Source of the DNA: Streptomyces smyrnaeus
Lineage (GTDB): Bacteria > Actinomycetota > Actinomycetes > Streptomycetales > Streptomycetaceae
Direction: 5' to 3'
NCBI RefSeq assembly: GCF_017676345.1
Contig: NZ_JAFFZM010000035.1
Span: 1-56,615 of the forward strand
DNA: 56,615 bases
Shown here: positions 15,365 to 23,539 of the stretch, one piece after another
Layout of the letters: every line of letters begins with the position of its first letter
How positions within the stretch are numbered: position 1 is the stretch's first letter
Made by a program: the position numbers and the translations under genes
Notes under the pieces: generated by a model
What the model was told of the DNA's origin: nothing
The model's input: only the letters and a program-made list of their open reading frames with translations
The model's database searches: none

Positions 15365-15673
15365 GTGCTGCTGGCTGGAGAGTTCGAGAGCATCGGTGAC
15401 CACCTGCTGGGGATGGGCACCGGTTGGGCCGAAGACGCGCTGAAGCTCATCCTGCTGGGCGTAGTCATCTACCAGATCGGCAAGCGGTTCAGTCTCAAGG
15501 CCGGGATCGGCGCCCTGCTTGGTCTTGTTGTCTGTCTGTCGATCTACAACAGCCGCGAGAACCTCTCGGACGCCTTCAGCACCGAGCTGAACGGCGCCGG
15601 ACGCCCCGACGCGGTGGTCCAGGCCGACCCGCACGGTACCGGCGCTCTGGCCGAAGGCGGGGGGCGGGCGTGA
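15365..15673 (+). CDS. Small membrane protein of the transfer operon
   Basis: The 102-residue protein has two hydrophobic segments (about 25-41 and 46-62, DALKLILLGVVIYQIGKRF and AGIGALLGLVVCLSIYN) and a short polar tail. Position and size fit a VirB2- or VirB3-like or TcpD-type small component of type IV secretion systems, but there is no diagnostic motif. The GTG start lies 3 bases after the upstream stop and the stop overlaps the next start (GTGA). Confidence 0.65.
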   Translation: MLLAGEFESIGDHLLGMGTGWAEDALKLILLGVVIYQIGKRFSLKAGIGALLGLVVCLSIYNSRENLSDAFSTELNGAGRPDAVVQADPHGTGALAEGGGRA

Positions 15674-16275
15674 GCTCGGCGGGGAAGAGGGTCAGCCGCT
15701 CCTACACGCGGGCGAGGCATCTGCCCTGGGTGCTGGGGAAGATCGGCGACTGGACTCTTCCCCTGGGCCCCTACAACGCGGCCCAGTTGCTGATCGCATT
15801 CGTCGGCAGCTTCGTCCTGATCAAGACGTTCGGATTGTGGTCGTGGATGGGGCCGCTGCCGCCTCTGACGCTGGGCGTTGCGGTGTGGGCGGCGCGCCGC
15901 ACCCGCGTCTATGGCCGTTCTCCCCTGTATGTGGCGTGGGGCTTGGTCTCCTACGCACTTCAGCCCAAGGAAGGGCGGATGCACGGCCGCCCTGTGCGGC
16001 CGGCTCGGGCCCGGGTACTCCACGGCGGCTTCCACCTCTTGGACACCGCCACTGCGGGCGTCGGTGCACCCTCCGGTGATGCCCCTGTCAGCCGGCCTGC
16101 CCGCACCGTGCGGCCACCGCTGCGCACCGGGCGGAGACAGGGCGCAGCTTCTCGCTCGACCGCCCCGGTGACCGGAGCCGCGCCGGCGCCGACCGCGCTG
16201 CAACAGCTTCTGGCCCGCCAGGAGGCGGTCCGTATCTCTTCTTCTCTTTCGAACTCTGACGACAGGAGGCCGTGA
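15670..16275 (+). CDS. TcpE-like membrane protein
   Basis: The 201-residue protein has a basic N-terminus (SYTRARHLPW), the phrase IGDWTLPLGPYNAAQLLIAF leading into two hydrophobic segments (about 40-58 and 62-78), and then a Pro/Arg/Ala-rich cytoplasmic tail. This matches TcpE/PrgI/VirB3-type proteins that partner the VirB4 ATPase; the gene is directly before virB4, as expected. The GTG overlaps the preceding stop and its own stop overlaps the virB4 start. AGGAGG near its end serves virB4. Confidence 0.7.
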   Translation: MSSAGKRVSRSYTRARHLPWVLGKIGDWTLPLGPYNAAQLLIAFVGSFVLIKTFGLWSWMGPLPPLTLGVAVWAARRTRVYGRSPLYVAWGLVSYALQPKEGRMHGRPVRPARARVLHGGFHLLDTATAGVGAPSGDAPVSRPARTVRPPLRTGRRQGAASRSTAPVTGAAPAPTALQQLLARQEAVRISSSLSNSDDRRP

Positions 16276-18941
16276 TGCGCGTGGCGATCCGTCACCTCGC
16301 CGACCATCTGCTGTGGTCCGCCGCCGGTCCGGTCTGGGCCGTGTGGCGGCTGGAGCCGCACGGCGCCCGCTACATGGGAGCCCAGCAGCGCGACGAGTTG
16401 CTCAGCCAGCTGACCGGCCTGGTGCGCGCCCTGCCCAAGACGGCACGGCTGTATGGACTGTGCGCCCAGGTTGATGCCGGCGAGGTGGTGGCACGGATGC
16501 TGGAAGGCGTTGACCTGGAGAGGTATCCGCACTGGGCCGAGACCGCAGGTGCGGACCTGGAACTACTCGACGGCCTCGAGATGCACCAGCGCACCTGGTG
16601 GCTGGCCGTTCCTCTGGAGACCCAGCAGCGGCGCCTGGATATCGCGGCCGCACTGGGCGGCGTGTGGGCGGACCTGTCTGCTCTGCTGGGCCTGCGGCCG
16701 GCGCCGGTGCCGCGTGAGGAGGTCGTCTCCTACAAGGAGCGGGCGGCGCAGATTGAAGCGGAGATCACCGCGATGGTGCCGATGCGCCGGGCTCGCCCCG
16801 CAGAGATCATGTGGATGCACCAGCACGCGGTCCACCGCGGGCTGGAGGAGCCGCTGCTGGTCGAGGCGAGTGACAGCGAAGGCGGTGGCGGCAAGGTACT
16901 GGGCCAGGTGCTGCGTTCCCCCAGCTACCAGGACCTGGGGCAGGTGCGGCTGCTGGAAGGCGGCCAAGAGACCCTGGAGTACAGCCGGGAGAGCAAGCGG
17001 AACCCATCACAAAAGCGTGAACGGCGGCAGGGCCGGTTGTCGCCGGTGCGGCGCACGTGGCTCCAGGTCGAGTCCGCCGAAGGCGCCGGCTATCAGGCAC
17101 ACCTGCCGCTGACGGAGATGCCGCGGGCCGTCGCCGCCGAGAGCGCGGACCTTCTCGCACGGCTGGAGGAGTTGCCGTTCCCGGCGGATTTCGTGTGCGA
17201 CCTGCGGCTGATCAGCACGCAGGAGGTCAAGGAACAGGTCCAGCGGAAGAAGCGTGAGCTGGCCGACCAGGCCGACCAGTACGCGGCGCACACCGCCACC
17301 GGCGTGCCCGAGGAGATGCACGACGCGGCCGCCGATCTGGGTGAGCTGGACTCCCGTGCCTCGCAGTCCACGGTCGAGGTCGAAGTCCAGGCCGTCACCG
17401 TGCTGTCGGTGTGGGGGCCTACTCCGCAAGTGTGTGACGAACGGGCGCGGATGCTGTCCAAGCGGGTGCAGAGTGCCAGCTACCGGCTGGCCCGGCCGGC
17501 GGGTGAGCAGGAAGAGCTGATGTCGCTGTCGCTGCCCGGCTCGCCCACGCCGCCGCGCACCCGGCAGTACGAGCAAAACCAGCTCGGCGAGGACTGGGTG
17601 CTGGGCGGCGCCCTGGTCGGGGGCGGATTCGGGGACCGGCGCGGGCAGATGATCGGCATCAGCCAGGACTCGGGCACGGTGCGGCCGGTTTTGTTGGACA
17701 TCGCGCAGAGCGTGCTGGAGAACTTCTCCGCGTCCTTCGGCGTGGTGGGTGATCTGGGCGCGGGCAAGTCGGTGCTGCTCAAACTGATCAACGCCGGACT
17801 GGTAGACCGGGGCGGCCGGGCCATCGTCATCGACCGGACCCCGGTGCGGGAGTGGGCCCACTTCGCGCAGTCGGCTGCGCCTGGCCGCTGCCAGGTCGTC
17901 GACGCCGCCCAGGCGCAGATGAGCCTGGACCCGCTGCGGGTCTTTCCTCCGGCAACTGCCGCGCACTACGCCCTCTCGTACCTGACGCTCCAGTTGGGAA
18001 TCGGGCCGCTGACCGCGCAGGGCGCCGTTCTCAAGAGCGCGATCAACAAGGCGCAAGCCTCTCCGGCGCCGTCAATGGCGGCGGTGATCGCGGCGCTGGA
18101 GGAGATGGCGGATGACGGCGCCAGCCGGGGCCAGGAGGCCGCGATGCTGCGCGACCTGCTGACGATGGTCTCCGAGGAGCCTCTGGCAGCGGCCGTCTTC
18201 GACCCGGAGCTGCCGCCGATCTCCCTGCAGTCGGACATGGGCGCGGACTGGGTGGTGATCACCACCGCCGGACTGACGCTGCCGCCCCGGGAGGCGGTGG
18301 CCAACCCGGAGCTGATGCGCAGCCAGCCGACCGAGGCCCTGATCGGCCGCGCCGTCCTGTATCTGCTGGCCGCACTCGCCCGGCAGGTGGCGTTCGAGGA
18401 CCCCGAGCGGTTCTGCCTGATCACGGTCGATGAGTGCTATTGGCTCACCTCCAGCGCGGAAGGGCTGGCACTCGTACACGAAGCGGTGCACGACGGCCGT
18501 AAGCACGGCGCCGGCATGGCGCTGGGCGGCCACGATGTGGAGGAGCTGGGCAACGAGACGATCCGCGGCCTGCTGGCCCACCGGTTTCTGGCCCGGACCG
18601 CGGATGAACGGCTGGCCGCCCGTGGGCTGGAGTTCCTGGGACTGCCCGGAGACAGCGAGACGCTGCTGCGCACGGTGACCGGCGACCTGTCCCCCGCGGG
18701 GGACGCACGCCGGGCCGGGGAGATGCTTGTGCGCGATCCAAGGATGCGGATCGGACGCATGCAGGTCGTCGTCCCGCCCCTCCCCCGGATCGAACAGGGC
18801 ATCTTCACCACCCCCGGTGACCTGGCCACCGAGCCGCGTCTGGCCAAGACAGCGGCCAGGCCGGTCTCCGGGGAGCAGGCACGGCAGTTGCTGGCCGACA
18901 CCGAGCGGCACCCGGCGACGGCCGGGGGGTGGACGGCATGA
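16275..18941 (+). CDS. VirB4-like transfer ATPase
   Basis: The 888-residue protein has a Walker A box (VVGDLGAGKSVLLK, about residue 490) and a Walker B box (CLITVDECYWL, about 715), with the helical N-terminal half usual for VirB4/TraC/TcpF proteins. VirB4 ATPases drive pilus and channel assembly at the membrane. GACAGGAGG precedes overlapping GTG (16272) and ATG (16275) starts; the ATG is chosen. The last bases overlap the next gene (ATGA). The length is in the normal range for actinobacterial VirB4 and the sequence is intact. Confidence 0.85.
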   Translation: MRVAIRHLADHLLWSAAGPVWAVWRLEPHGARYMGAQQRDELLSQLTGLVRALPKTARLYGLCAQVDAGEVVARMLEGVDLERYPHWAETAGADLELLDGLEMHQRTWWLAVPLETQQRRLDIAAALGGVWADLSALLGLRPAPVPREEVVSYKERAAQIEAEITAMVPMRRARPAEIMWMHQHAVHRGLEEPLLVEASDSEGGGGKVLGQVLRSPSYQDLGQVRLLEGGQETLEYSRESKRNPSQKRERRQGRLSPVRRTWLQVESAEGAGYQAHLPLTEMPRAVAAESADLLARLEELPFPADFVCDLRLISTQEVKEQVQRKKRELADQADQYAAHTATGVPEEMHDAAADLGELDSRASQSTVEVEVQAVTVLSVWGPTPQVCDERARMLSKRVQSASYRLARPAGEQEELMSLSLPGSPTPPRTRQYEQNQLGEDWVLGGALVGGGFGDRRGQMIGISQDSGTVRPVLLDIAQSVLENFSASFGVVGDLGAGKSVLLKLINAGLVDRGGRAIVIDRTPVREWAHFAQSAAPGRCQVVDAAQAQMSLDPLRVFPPATAAHYALSYLTLQLGIGPLTAQGAVLKSAINKAQASPAPSMAAVIAALEEMADDGASRGQEAAMLRDLLTMVSEEPLAAAVFDPELPPISLQSDMGADWVVITTAGLTLPPREAVANPELMRSQPTEALIGRAVLYLLAALARQVAFEDPERFCLITVDECYWLTSSAEGLALVHEAVHDGRKHGAGMALGGHDVEELGNETIRGLLAHRFLARTADERLAARGLEFLGLPGDSETLLRTVTGDLSPAGDARRAGEMLVRDPRMRIGRMQVVVPPLPRIEQGIFTTPGDLATEPRLAKTAARPVSGEQARQLLADTERHPATAGGWTA

Positions 18942-19345
18942 GGCGTCGCCCGTGGAAGACCCGCCCGGCCGGATGGCACAGCACGATCGGCACCGTGTTC
19001 GTCATGGTCGCGCTCGCAGCCGCAGGCGCGCTGGTATGGCTGGGAGGCTGCGGCCCCTCGCTCCTGCCGGAGACGGGGGAGGCGTTCGCCAGCCAGCGGA
19101 CAGCCCAGCCGATGTCCGACGCAGGCAAGCGGAGCGATCCGTGCGAGCTGGTCATCGGGCCGATGCAGGAGATGTGCCGGGACCACGGCGCCCCTGCCAC
19201 GTCCCGGCCGGCGCAGCAGCGTGACGGTGCCTCGGATGGCGATGAGTCGAGCAGCGTGCCCTCACGACCCCAGGTGGCTCTGTTGGCCTTCTCGGCACTG
19301 GGGCTGGGCGGGGTGCTGCTGCTGGCCCGCAGGGGGCAGAGGTGA
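18938..19345 (+). CDS. Small membrane protein of the transfer operon
   Basis: The 135-residue protein has an N-terminal membrane segment (about 16-38, GTVFVMVALAAAGALVWLGG followed by a Cys), a polar middle with two Cys (PCELVIGPMQEMC), and a C-terminal membrane segment (VALLAFSALGLGGVLLL) before Arg/Gly. The PCELVIGPMQEMC phrase resembles PCEAALGPARQAC and KCEAVVGPSRETC in the next protein, so the two may share a disulfide-linked motif. It overlaps both neighbours by 4 bases or fewer. The family is unknown. Confidence 0.65.
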   Translation: MRRRPWKTRPAGWHSTIGTVFVMVALAAAGALVWLGGCGPSLLPETGEAFASQRTAQPMSDAGKRSDPCELVIGPMQEMCRDHGAPATSRPAQQRDGASDGDESSSVPSRPQVALLAFSALGLGGVLLLARRGQR

Positions 19346-21807
19346 TGCGGGCGTGCAGTCGCGGCCTGGTCATAGGCGTCGGGCTGATCGCACTGGTGGC
19401 CGCCGCTGGGCCCGCGGAGGCCAACGACCGCACTTTGGCGGCCGGGGACAGCAGCGGCGGCGGGCTGCTGGGCCCGTGGAACGTCAAGTCCAGCGAAGGG
19501 GTGCGGCTGGAGAAGTACGAGCTGTTCGGCGGCGGCGATACAGACTTCACCGACGCGGCGATGCGGTTCATGACCGAGGGCCTGTTCGCCCTGGCCCGCA
19601 CCGTGGTGGGGGCCTGCTGCTGGCTGGTCGACTGGGCCTACCGCTTCCCCATCGTCGACAACCTCACCTCCCCCGCCCAACACGTCTCCGACGCCTACCG
19701 GGACCGCATCGTCGAGCCGCTGGGCCTGGTGCCCCTCTTCCTCGCGTGGGCATTCGTCTTCGGCCTCGTTCTGATCATGCGGGGAAAGGTCGGGCGCGGC
19801 GCCGGCGAGATCCTGCTGACACTCCTCATCTGCGCCCTGTCCGCTTCGACACTGGTACGGCCGGACTACCTCCTCGGCTACGAGGGCCCCGTCCAGCAGG
19901 TCCAGCGCGCGGCCCTCGAAGGCGCCGTCATCACCGCCAAGGCCGACCGCGAGGCCAAGCCGGACCCGAACGACCCCTGCGAGGCGGCCCTCGGCCCTGC
20001 GCGTCAGGCCTGCCAGGACAGCCCTGAGGCCAAGAAGGCGAAGAAGCGCGCCGAGCGAGCCGCCGCCAAGAAGCGGGCGAAGAAGTGCGAAGCGGTCGTA
20101 GGGCCGTCCCGGGAGACGTGCATCAGCGAGGAGCGGGCTCCGGCGGCCGAAGACGTCTCCAAGCCCATCACCAAGACCCTGACGGACGTGCTCGTGGTCC
20201 AGCCGTACCAGCTGCTGCAGTGGGGGCGCACTTTCGACAAGGAAGACCCGGCCTACGACGCGTACAAGAAGACGATCGGCTACCAGCCGAAAGATCGCGA
20301 CTGTGACTCGGTGCCCAAGCCATTCCGCGAGTACTGCAATTCCGGCGGAGGCAGCCCGGAGAGCGGCGAACCGCAGCGCAAGCTGATGGACAAGGAGGGT
20401 GAGGAGGGAAAAGCCGCCTCGGCCTACAACAAAGAGCTCACCTGGTCCCGGCTGCTGGGCGCCCTCTGTGTGCTCATCGCAGTCCTCATCTTCGCGCTGA
20501 TCATCCTGGCCATGGTGATCGCGCTGGTCTGCGCGCAGTTCACCGCGGTGTGCGCGGCTGCCGTGGGACTGATTGCCCTGGCCTGGGCGGTGCTGCCCGG
20601 TCCTAACCGCGGCGCTGCCTGGAAGTGGCTGGGCGTCTTCGCCGCAGTGTCGGTGGCCATGTTCGGCATCGCGTTGTTCATCCCGTTCCTGGGCATCGCC
20701 TGCAAGGCGGTGCTGACCAACAACGACAGCACGGTGGTGGTCGAGCGGCTGATCCTGTTGGACGGTCTCGCGCTGGCCGGGCTGGTCGGGCACCGGTGGA
20801 TGCTGCGTCAGGCCTCCGGGATGGGCCAGAGGTTCGCGATGCGGATGCGGTACGCGAAGGTGGGTGGCAGCCACACCCTGGGCGAGCAAGCTGCCGCCAC
20901 CAGCATGGCACTGGCCTCCCTCGGCGTCGGCTCGGCCGCCGGCACCGGGACCGGCGGCGGTCTGGGGCTGGGACGCGGCTACGAAGGCCCCTGGGGTTCC
21001 TTCCAGCAGCGGCGGGCCAAGCTGGCCGCCGGTATGGCGGCCCTGGCCGACGGCGCAGGAACCCCGGGACACCCGGGGCCACTCCTCGGGCAGGCCCGCG
21101 CCGAGGCACGCAGGGCCCTGGCTCCGCTGAGCGTGCCCCTGCGGGCTGCCAAGAACGCCTGGGTCGGCAAACCCCCAGACTCCGGGCCAGGCGGTCCCGC
21201 CGGGCCCGGGGCACCGGGCGGGCCGGCCACCGGTGGCGGAGGCCCCCTCCGGCCGGGCGGAGGGAGGCCAGGTCCGCACGACGGCGCGGCTGCGGGCGGT
21301 GTGCGTACCGTCATCGACGGCCGGACCGGCGAGATCCTCTCGCAGAGCGGCGAGCCTGAGGATGTCGAAGGGCAAGCGCCGCAGGAGATGTGGCGGCCGG
21401 TCGGGGAGCGCCTGCGCGAGCGGGTGGCTCGCACCCGAGGCGGCCGGGTCATGCTGGGCGCTGGACGTGTGGCGTGGCATTCCACAGTGGGGCTGCCCGC
21501 TGCGGTGGAGCGCAGCCGCGGCAAGAGCAGCGAGTATGCGCAGCGGGTGCAGCGGCACGTCGACCACTACCAGCAGCAGGCCACCCAGTGGTGGGGAGAC
21601 ACACGGGCCGGCAGCCAGCGCATCGCCGACGGGGCCCGCCGTGTCGCCGCTCCGGTCAACGAGGCGGACCGATGGCTGGCTTCTCCTGCGCCGCGTACGC
21701 CGCCGCAGCGGCCGAACGTCTACACCTACCGCGATGGGCAGTTCGGCTATCAGGCTCCTGGCTCGCGCCGGCGCCGGGAGGAAGACGGCGGCGGTGAGGG
21801 CTCGTGA
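19345..21807 (+). CDS. VirB6-like polytopic membrane protein
   Basis: The 820-residue protein has a signal peptide (to about 28) and membrane segments near 128-146, 157-171, 372-418 (two), 428-451 and 468-485, then a long Gly/Pro/Ala-rich cytoplasmic tail. Between the segments are a Lys/Ala-rich stretch (225-248) and the CEAALGPARQAC and CEAVVGPSRETC repeats. The layout matches VirB6/TrbL-type channel proteins of Gram-positive systems. It starts in a TGATG overlap with the preceding gene and ends in a GTGA overlap with the wall hydrolase, so it is translationally coupled on both sides. Confidence 0.75.
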   Translation: MRACSRGLVIGVGLIALVAAAGPAEANDRTLAAGDSSGGGLLGPWNVKSSEGVRLEKYELFGGGDTDFTDAAMRFMTEGLFALARTVVGACCWLVDWAYRFPIVDNLTSPAQHVSDAYRDRIVEPLGLVPLFLAWAFVFGLVLIMRGKVGRGAGEILLTLLICALSASTLVRPDYLLGYEGPVQQVQRAALEGAVITAKADREAKPDPNDPCEAALGPARQACQDSPEAKKAKKRAERAAAKKRAKKCEAVVGPSRETCISEERAPAAEDVSKPITKTLTDVLVVQPYQLLQWGRTFDKEDPAYDAYKKTIGYQPKDRDCDSVPKPFREYCNSGGGSPESGEPQRKLMDKEGEEGKAASAYNKELTWSRLLGALCVLIAVLIFALIILAMVIALVCAQFTAVCAAAVGLIALAWAVLPGPNRGAAWKWLGVFAAVSVAMFGIALFIPFLGIACKAVLTNNDSTVVVERLILLDGLALAGLVGHRWMLRQASGMGQRFAMRMRYAKVGGSHTLGEQAAATSMALASLGVGSAAGTGTGGGLGLGRGYEGPWGSFQQRRAKLAAGMAALADGAGTPGHPGPLLGQARAEARRALAPLSVPLRAAKNAWVGKPPDSGPGGPAGPGAPGGPATGGGGPLRPGGGRPGPHDGAAAGGVRTVIDGRTGEILSQSGEPEDVEGQAPQEMWRPVGERLRERVARTRGGRVMLGAGRVAWHSTVGLPAAVERSRGKSSEYAQRVQRHVDHYQQQATQWWGDTRAGSQRIADGARRVAAPVNEADRWLASPAPRTPPQRPNVYTYRDGQFGYQAPGSRRRREEDGGGEGS

Positions 21808-22922
21808 AGCGTCTGCGCCGCTGGGGCTGCTTGACGGTAGTGAGCGGCCTGGTGTGTGTCGGCCTGCCACTGGGGCTGCTGGCGGCGGCCGCGCACAAGA
21901 TGCCGAAGGACCAGGGCGGATTGCTGAAGGCCATCACCGGGGTGCGGATGCCGATGCTGCTGGCCTACCACGAGGCCGCAAACAAGTTCGGCGAGATGCA
22001 ACCGGAGGGCAAAGGAATGGACTGGTCGATCCTGGCCGGGATCGCGAAGGTCGAGTCCAACCACGCGGCCGGCCACCGCATCGGCGACGACGGCACGCTG
22101 GCCAAGCCGATCTACGGTCCTCGCCTGGTCGGGGACGGCACCGGCGGCAACACCAGCCGCCACAACGACACCGACCAGGGACGCCTGGACGGCGACAAGC
22201 AGGTGGAGCGCGCCGTCGGTCCGTTCCAGTTCCTGCCCGCGACCTGGGCCACCACGGGGCGGGACGGCAATGGTGACGGTGAGAAAGATCCGCAGAACGT
22301 CTACGACGCCGCGCTGTCGGCCGCCTTCTATCTGGGCGGCGACGGACGGGACCTGACCCAGCCGGACCAGTTGCACGCGGCGTTGATGTCCTACAACCAC
22401 TCCGAGGCCTACGTGCAGGAAGTCACCCACTGGATCAACCGGTACCGGTCCGCCGCCAAGGAAGCCACCGCCCTTCCGTCCGTCAGCGGGGACGCAGGCA
22501 CCGTGATCAAGGCGGCGCACAAGCAGATCGGCACCCCCTACTCGTGGGGCGGCGGCAACCGCCGTGGCCCCAGCCGGGGCATCTGCTGCTCTCCCGGCGG
22601 GAAGTCCGGCGCAGCCATCAAAGGCTTCGACTGCTCGGGCCTGACCCAGTACGCCTACGCCCGCGCGGGCGTCCAACTGCCCCGGACCGCCGCCGCGCAA
22701 GCGAGCGTGGGAAAGCGCATCCCTCCGTCGAAGGGAGTTGCCGCTCTGCGGCCCGGTGATCTGGTCTTCTTCGCCTACAGCCCCTCCATGGACGCGACGA
22801 TCTACCACGTCGGGATCTACGTGGGCGGCGGGAAAATGATCAACGCCCCCCGGCCGGGCACGAAGGTGCGCATCGAGCAAGTGTGGGGCGGCGGCTTCGC
22901 CGGAGGTGCACGCGTCCTATGA
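21804..22922 (+). CDS. Transglycosylase and NlpC/P60 wall hydrolase
   Basis: The 372-residue protein has an N-terminal membrane anchor (about 9-30). It carries a lytic transglycosylase domain (about 60-210) with the catalytic Glu in IAKVESNHAAG and GPFQFLPATW. An NlpC/P60 domain (about 230-372) follows, with Cys in GFDCSGLTQYAYA and His in YHVGIYVGGG. The combination is the standard peptidoglycan-opening enzyme of Gram-positive conjugation systems (VirB1/CwlT/TcpG-like). An extra CC segment (RGICCSPGGK) precedes the catalytic Cys. It overlaps both neighbours by 4 bases. Confidence 0.85.
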   Translation: MKRLRRWGCLTVVSGLVCVGLPLGLLAAAAHKMPKDQGGLLKAITGVRMPMLLAYHEAANKFGEMQPEGKGMDWSILAGIAKVESNHAAGHRIGDDGTLAKPIYGPRLVGDGTGGNTSRHNDTDQGRLDGDKQVERAVGPFQFLPATWATTGRDGNGDGEKDPQNVYDAALSAAFYLGGDGRDLTQPDQLHAALMSYNHSEAYVQEVTHWINRYRSAAKEATALPSVSGDAGTVIKAAHKQIGTPYSWGGGNRRGPSRGICCSPGGKSGAAIKGFDCSGLTQYAYARAGVQLPRTAAAQASVGKRIPPSKGVAALRPGDLVFFAYSPSMDATIYHVGIYVGGGKMINAPRPGTKVRIEQVWGGGFAGGARVL

Positions 22923-23539
22923 ACTCACGAACACTGCATCCAAGCCGGGCGGGCGGGCTGCTGTTGGCCGCTGCCGTCCTGGCAGCAGCGGGTGGATTCC
23001 TGCTGTGGGGGCCGGGCGGTCATGAACAGGCCGCCGACCGCCAGGCCGCGGCCCGGCATGCCGGGCCGTCCCCAGCGACAAGCACCCCGGCCGCATCCGC
23101 GCCGCCCCGTGCGAGCCATGACCGCGGGCCCTCCCCGGCGCCTCGTTCCTTGGCTCCCCCCTCCACTGCGAGCGGCCCATCGAAGCAGGGCAGTGCGCTG
23201 CCCGTTGCGGGCGAAGGGCCACAGGCCGATGGAGCGATTCAACAGGCGCTGGAGAAGGCCTGGCCCGCTGACCTGCCCAAGGCCGACGCCCACCGTGCGG
23301 TGGCCCGGGCCTGGAAGATCTGGCGAGCGGACGTGACCGGTGCGAACGCTCAGACGCACCACCGCTACACGCAGGCGCGCAAGCAGGCCGCGATCGCCCG
23401 CCGCGCCGACGGCGGCCGAGTGCAGGTGCACCTGGTGTGGGCCGGGGCCGGACCGGACGGCAAGCAGCGGGAGGGCCGCACGGTGCGGATCCTCCTGGAC
23501 CCGCGCCACCCCGACGAGTGGACGGTGATGGGCTCGTGA
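22919..23539 (+). CDS. Membrane-anchored protein of the transfer operon
   Basis: The 206-residue protein has one N-terminal membrane segment (about 10-31, GGLLLAAAVLAAAGGFLLWG), a Pro/Ser/Ala-rich linker and a C-terminal domain (about 115-206) with YTQARKQAAIARRADGGRVQ and VHLVWAGAGPDG. The final domain has a beta-strand pattern and could be another NTF2-like extracytoplasmic fold. It is tightly packed between the wall hydrolase and the coupling ATPase (ATGA and TGATG overlaps), so it belongs to the machine, but I do not recognise the family. Confidence 0.65.
   Translation: MNSRTLHPSRAGGLLLAAAVLAAAGGFLLWGPGGHEQAADRQAAARHAGPSPATSTPAASAPPRASHDRGPSPAPRSLAPPSTASGPSKQGSALPVAGEGPQADGAIQQALEKAWPADLPKADAHRAVARAWKIWRADVTGANAQTHHRYTQARKQAAIARRADGGRVQVHLVWAGAGPDGKQREGRTVRILLDPRHPDEWTVMGS

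Noticed and set aside
18805..21870. Very long open frame on the minus strand (about 1000 residues)
   Set aside because: It is antisense to VirB6-like and neighbouring genes, rich in Arg/Gly/Gln with no domains. It is an artefact of GC-rich codon bias.
23437..23538. Upstream extension of the coupling ATPase
   Set aside because: It lies inside the preceding gene, and the protein's membrane segments start only after the ATG at 23539.
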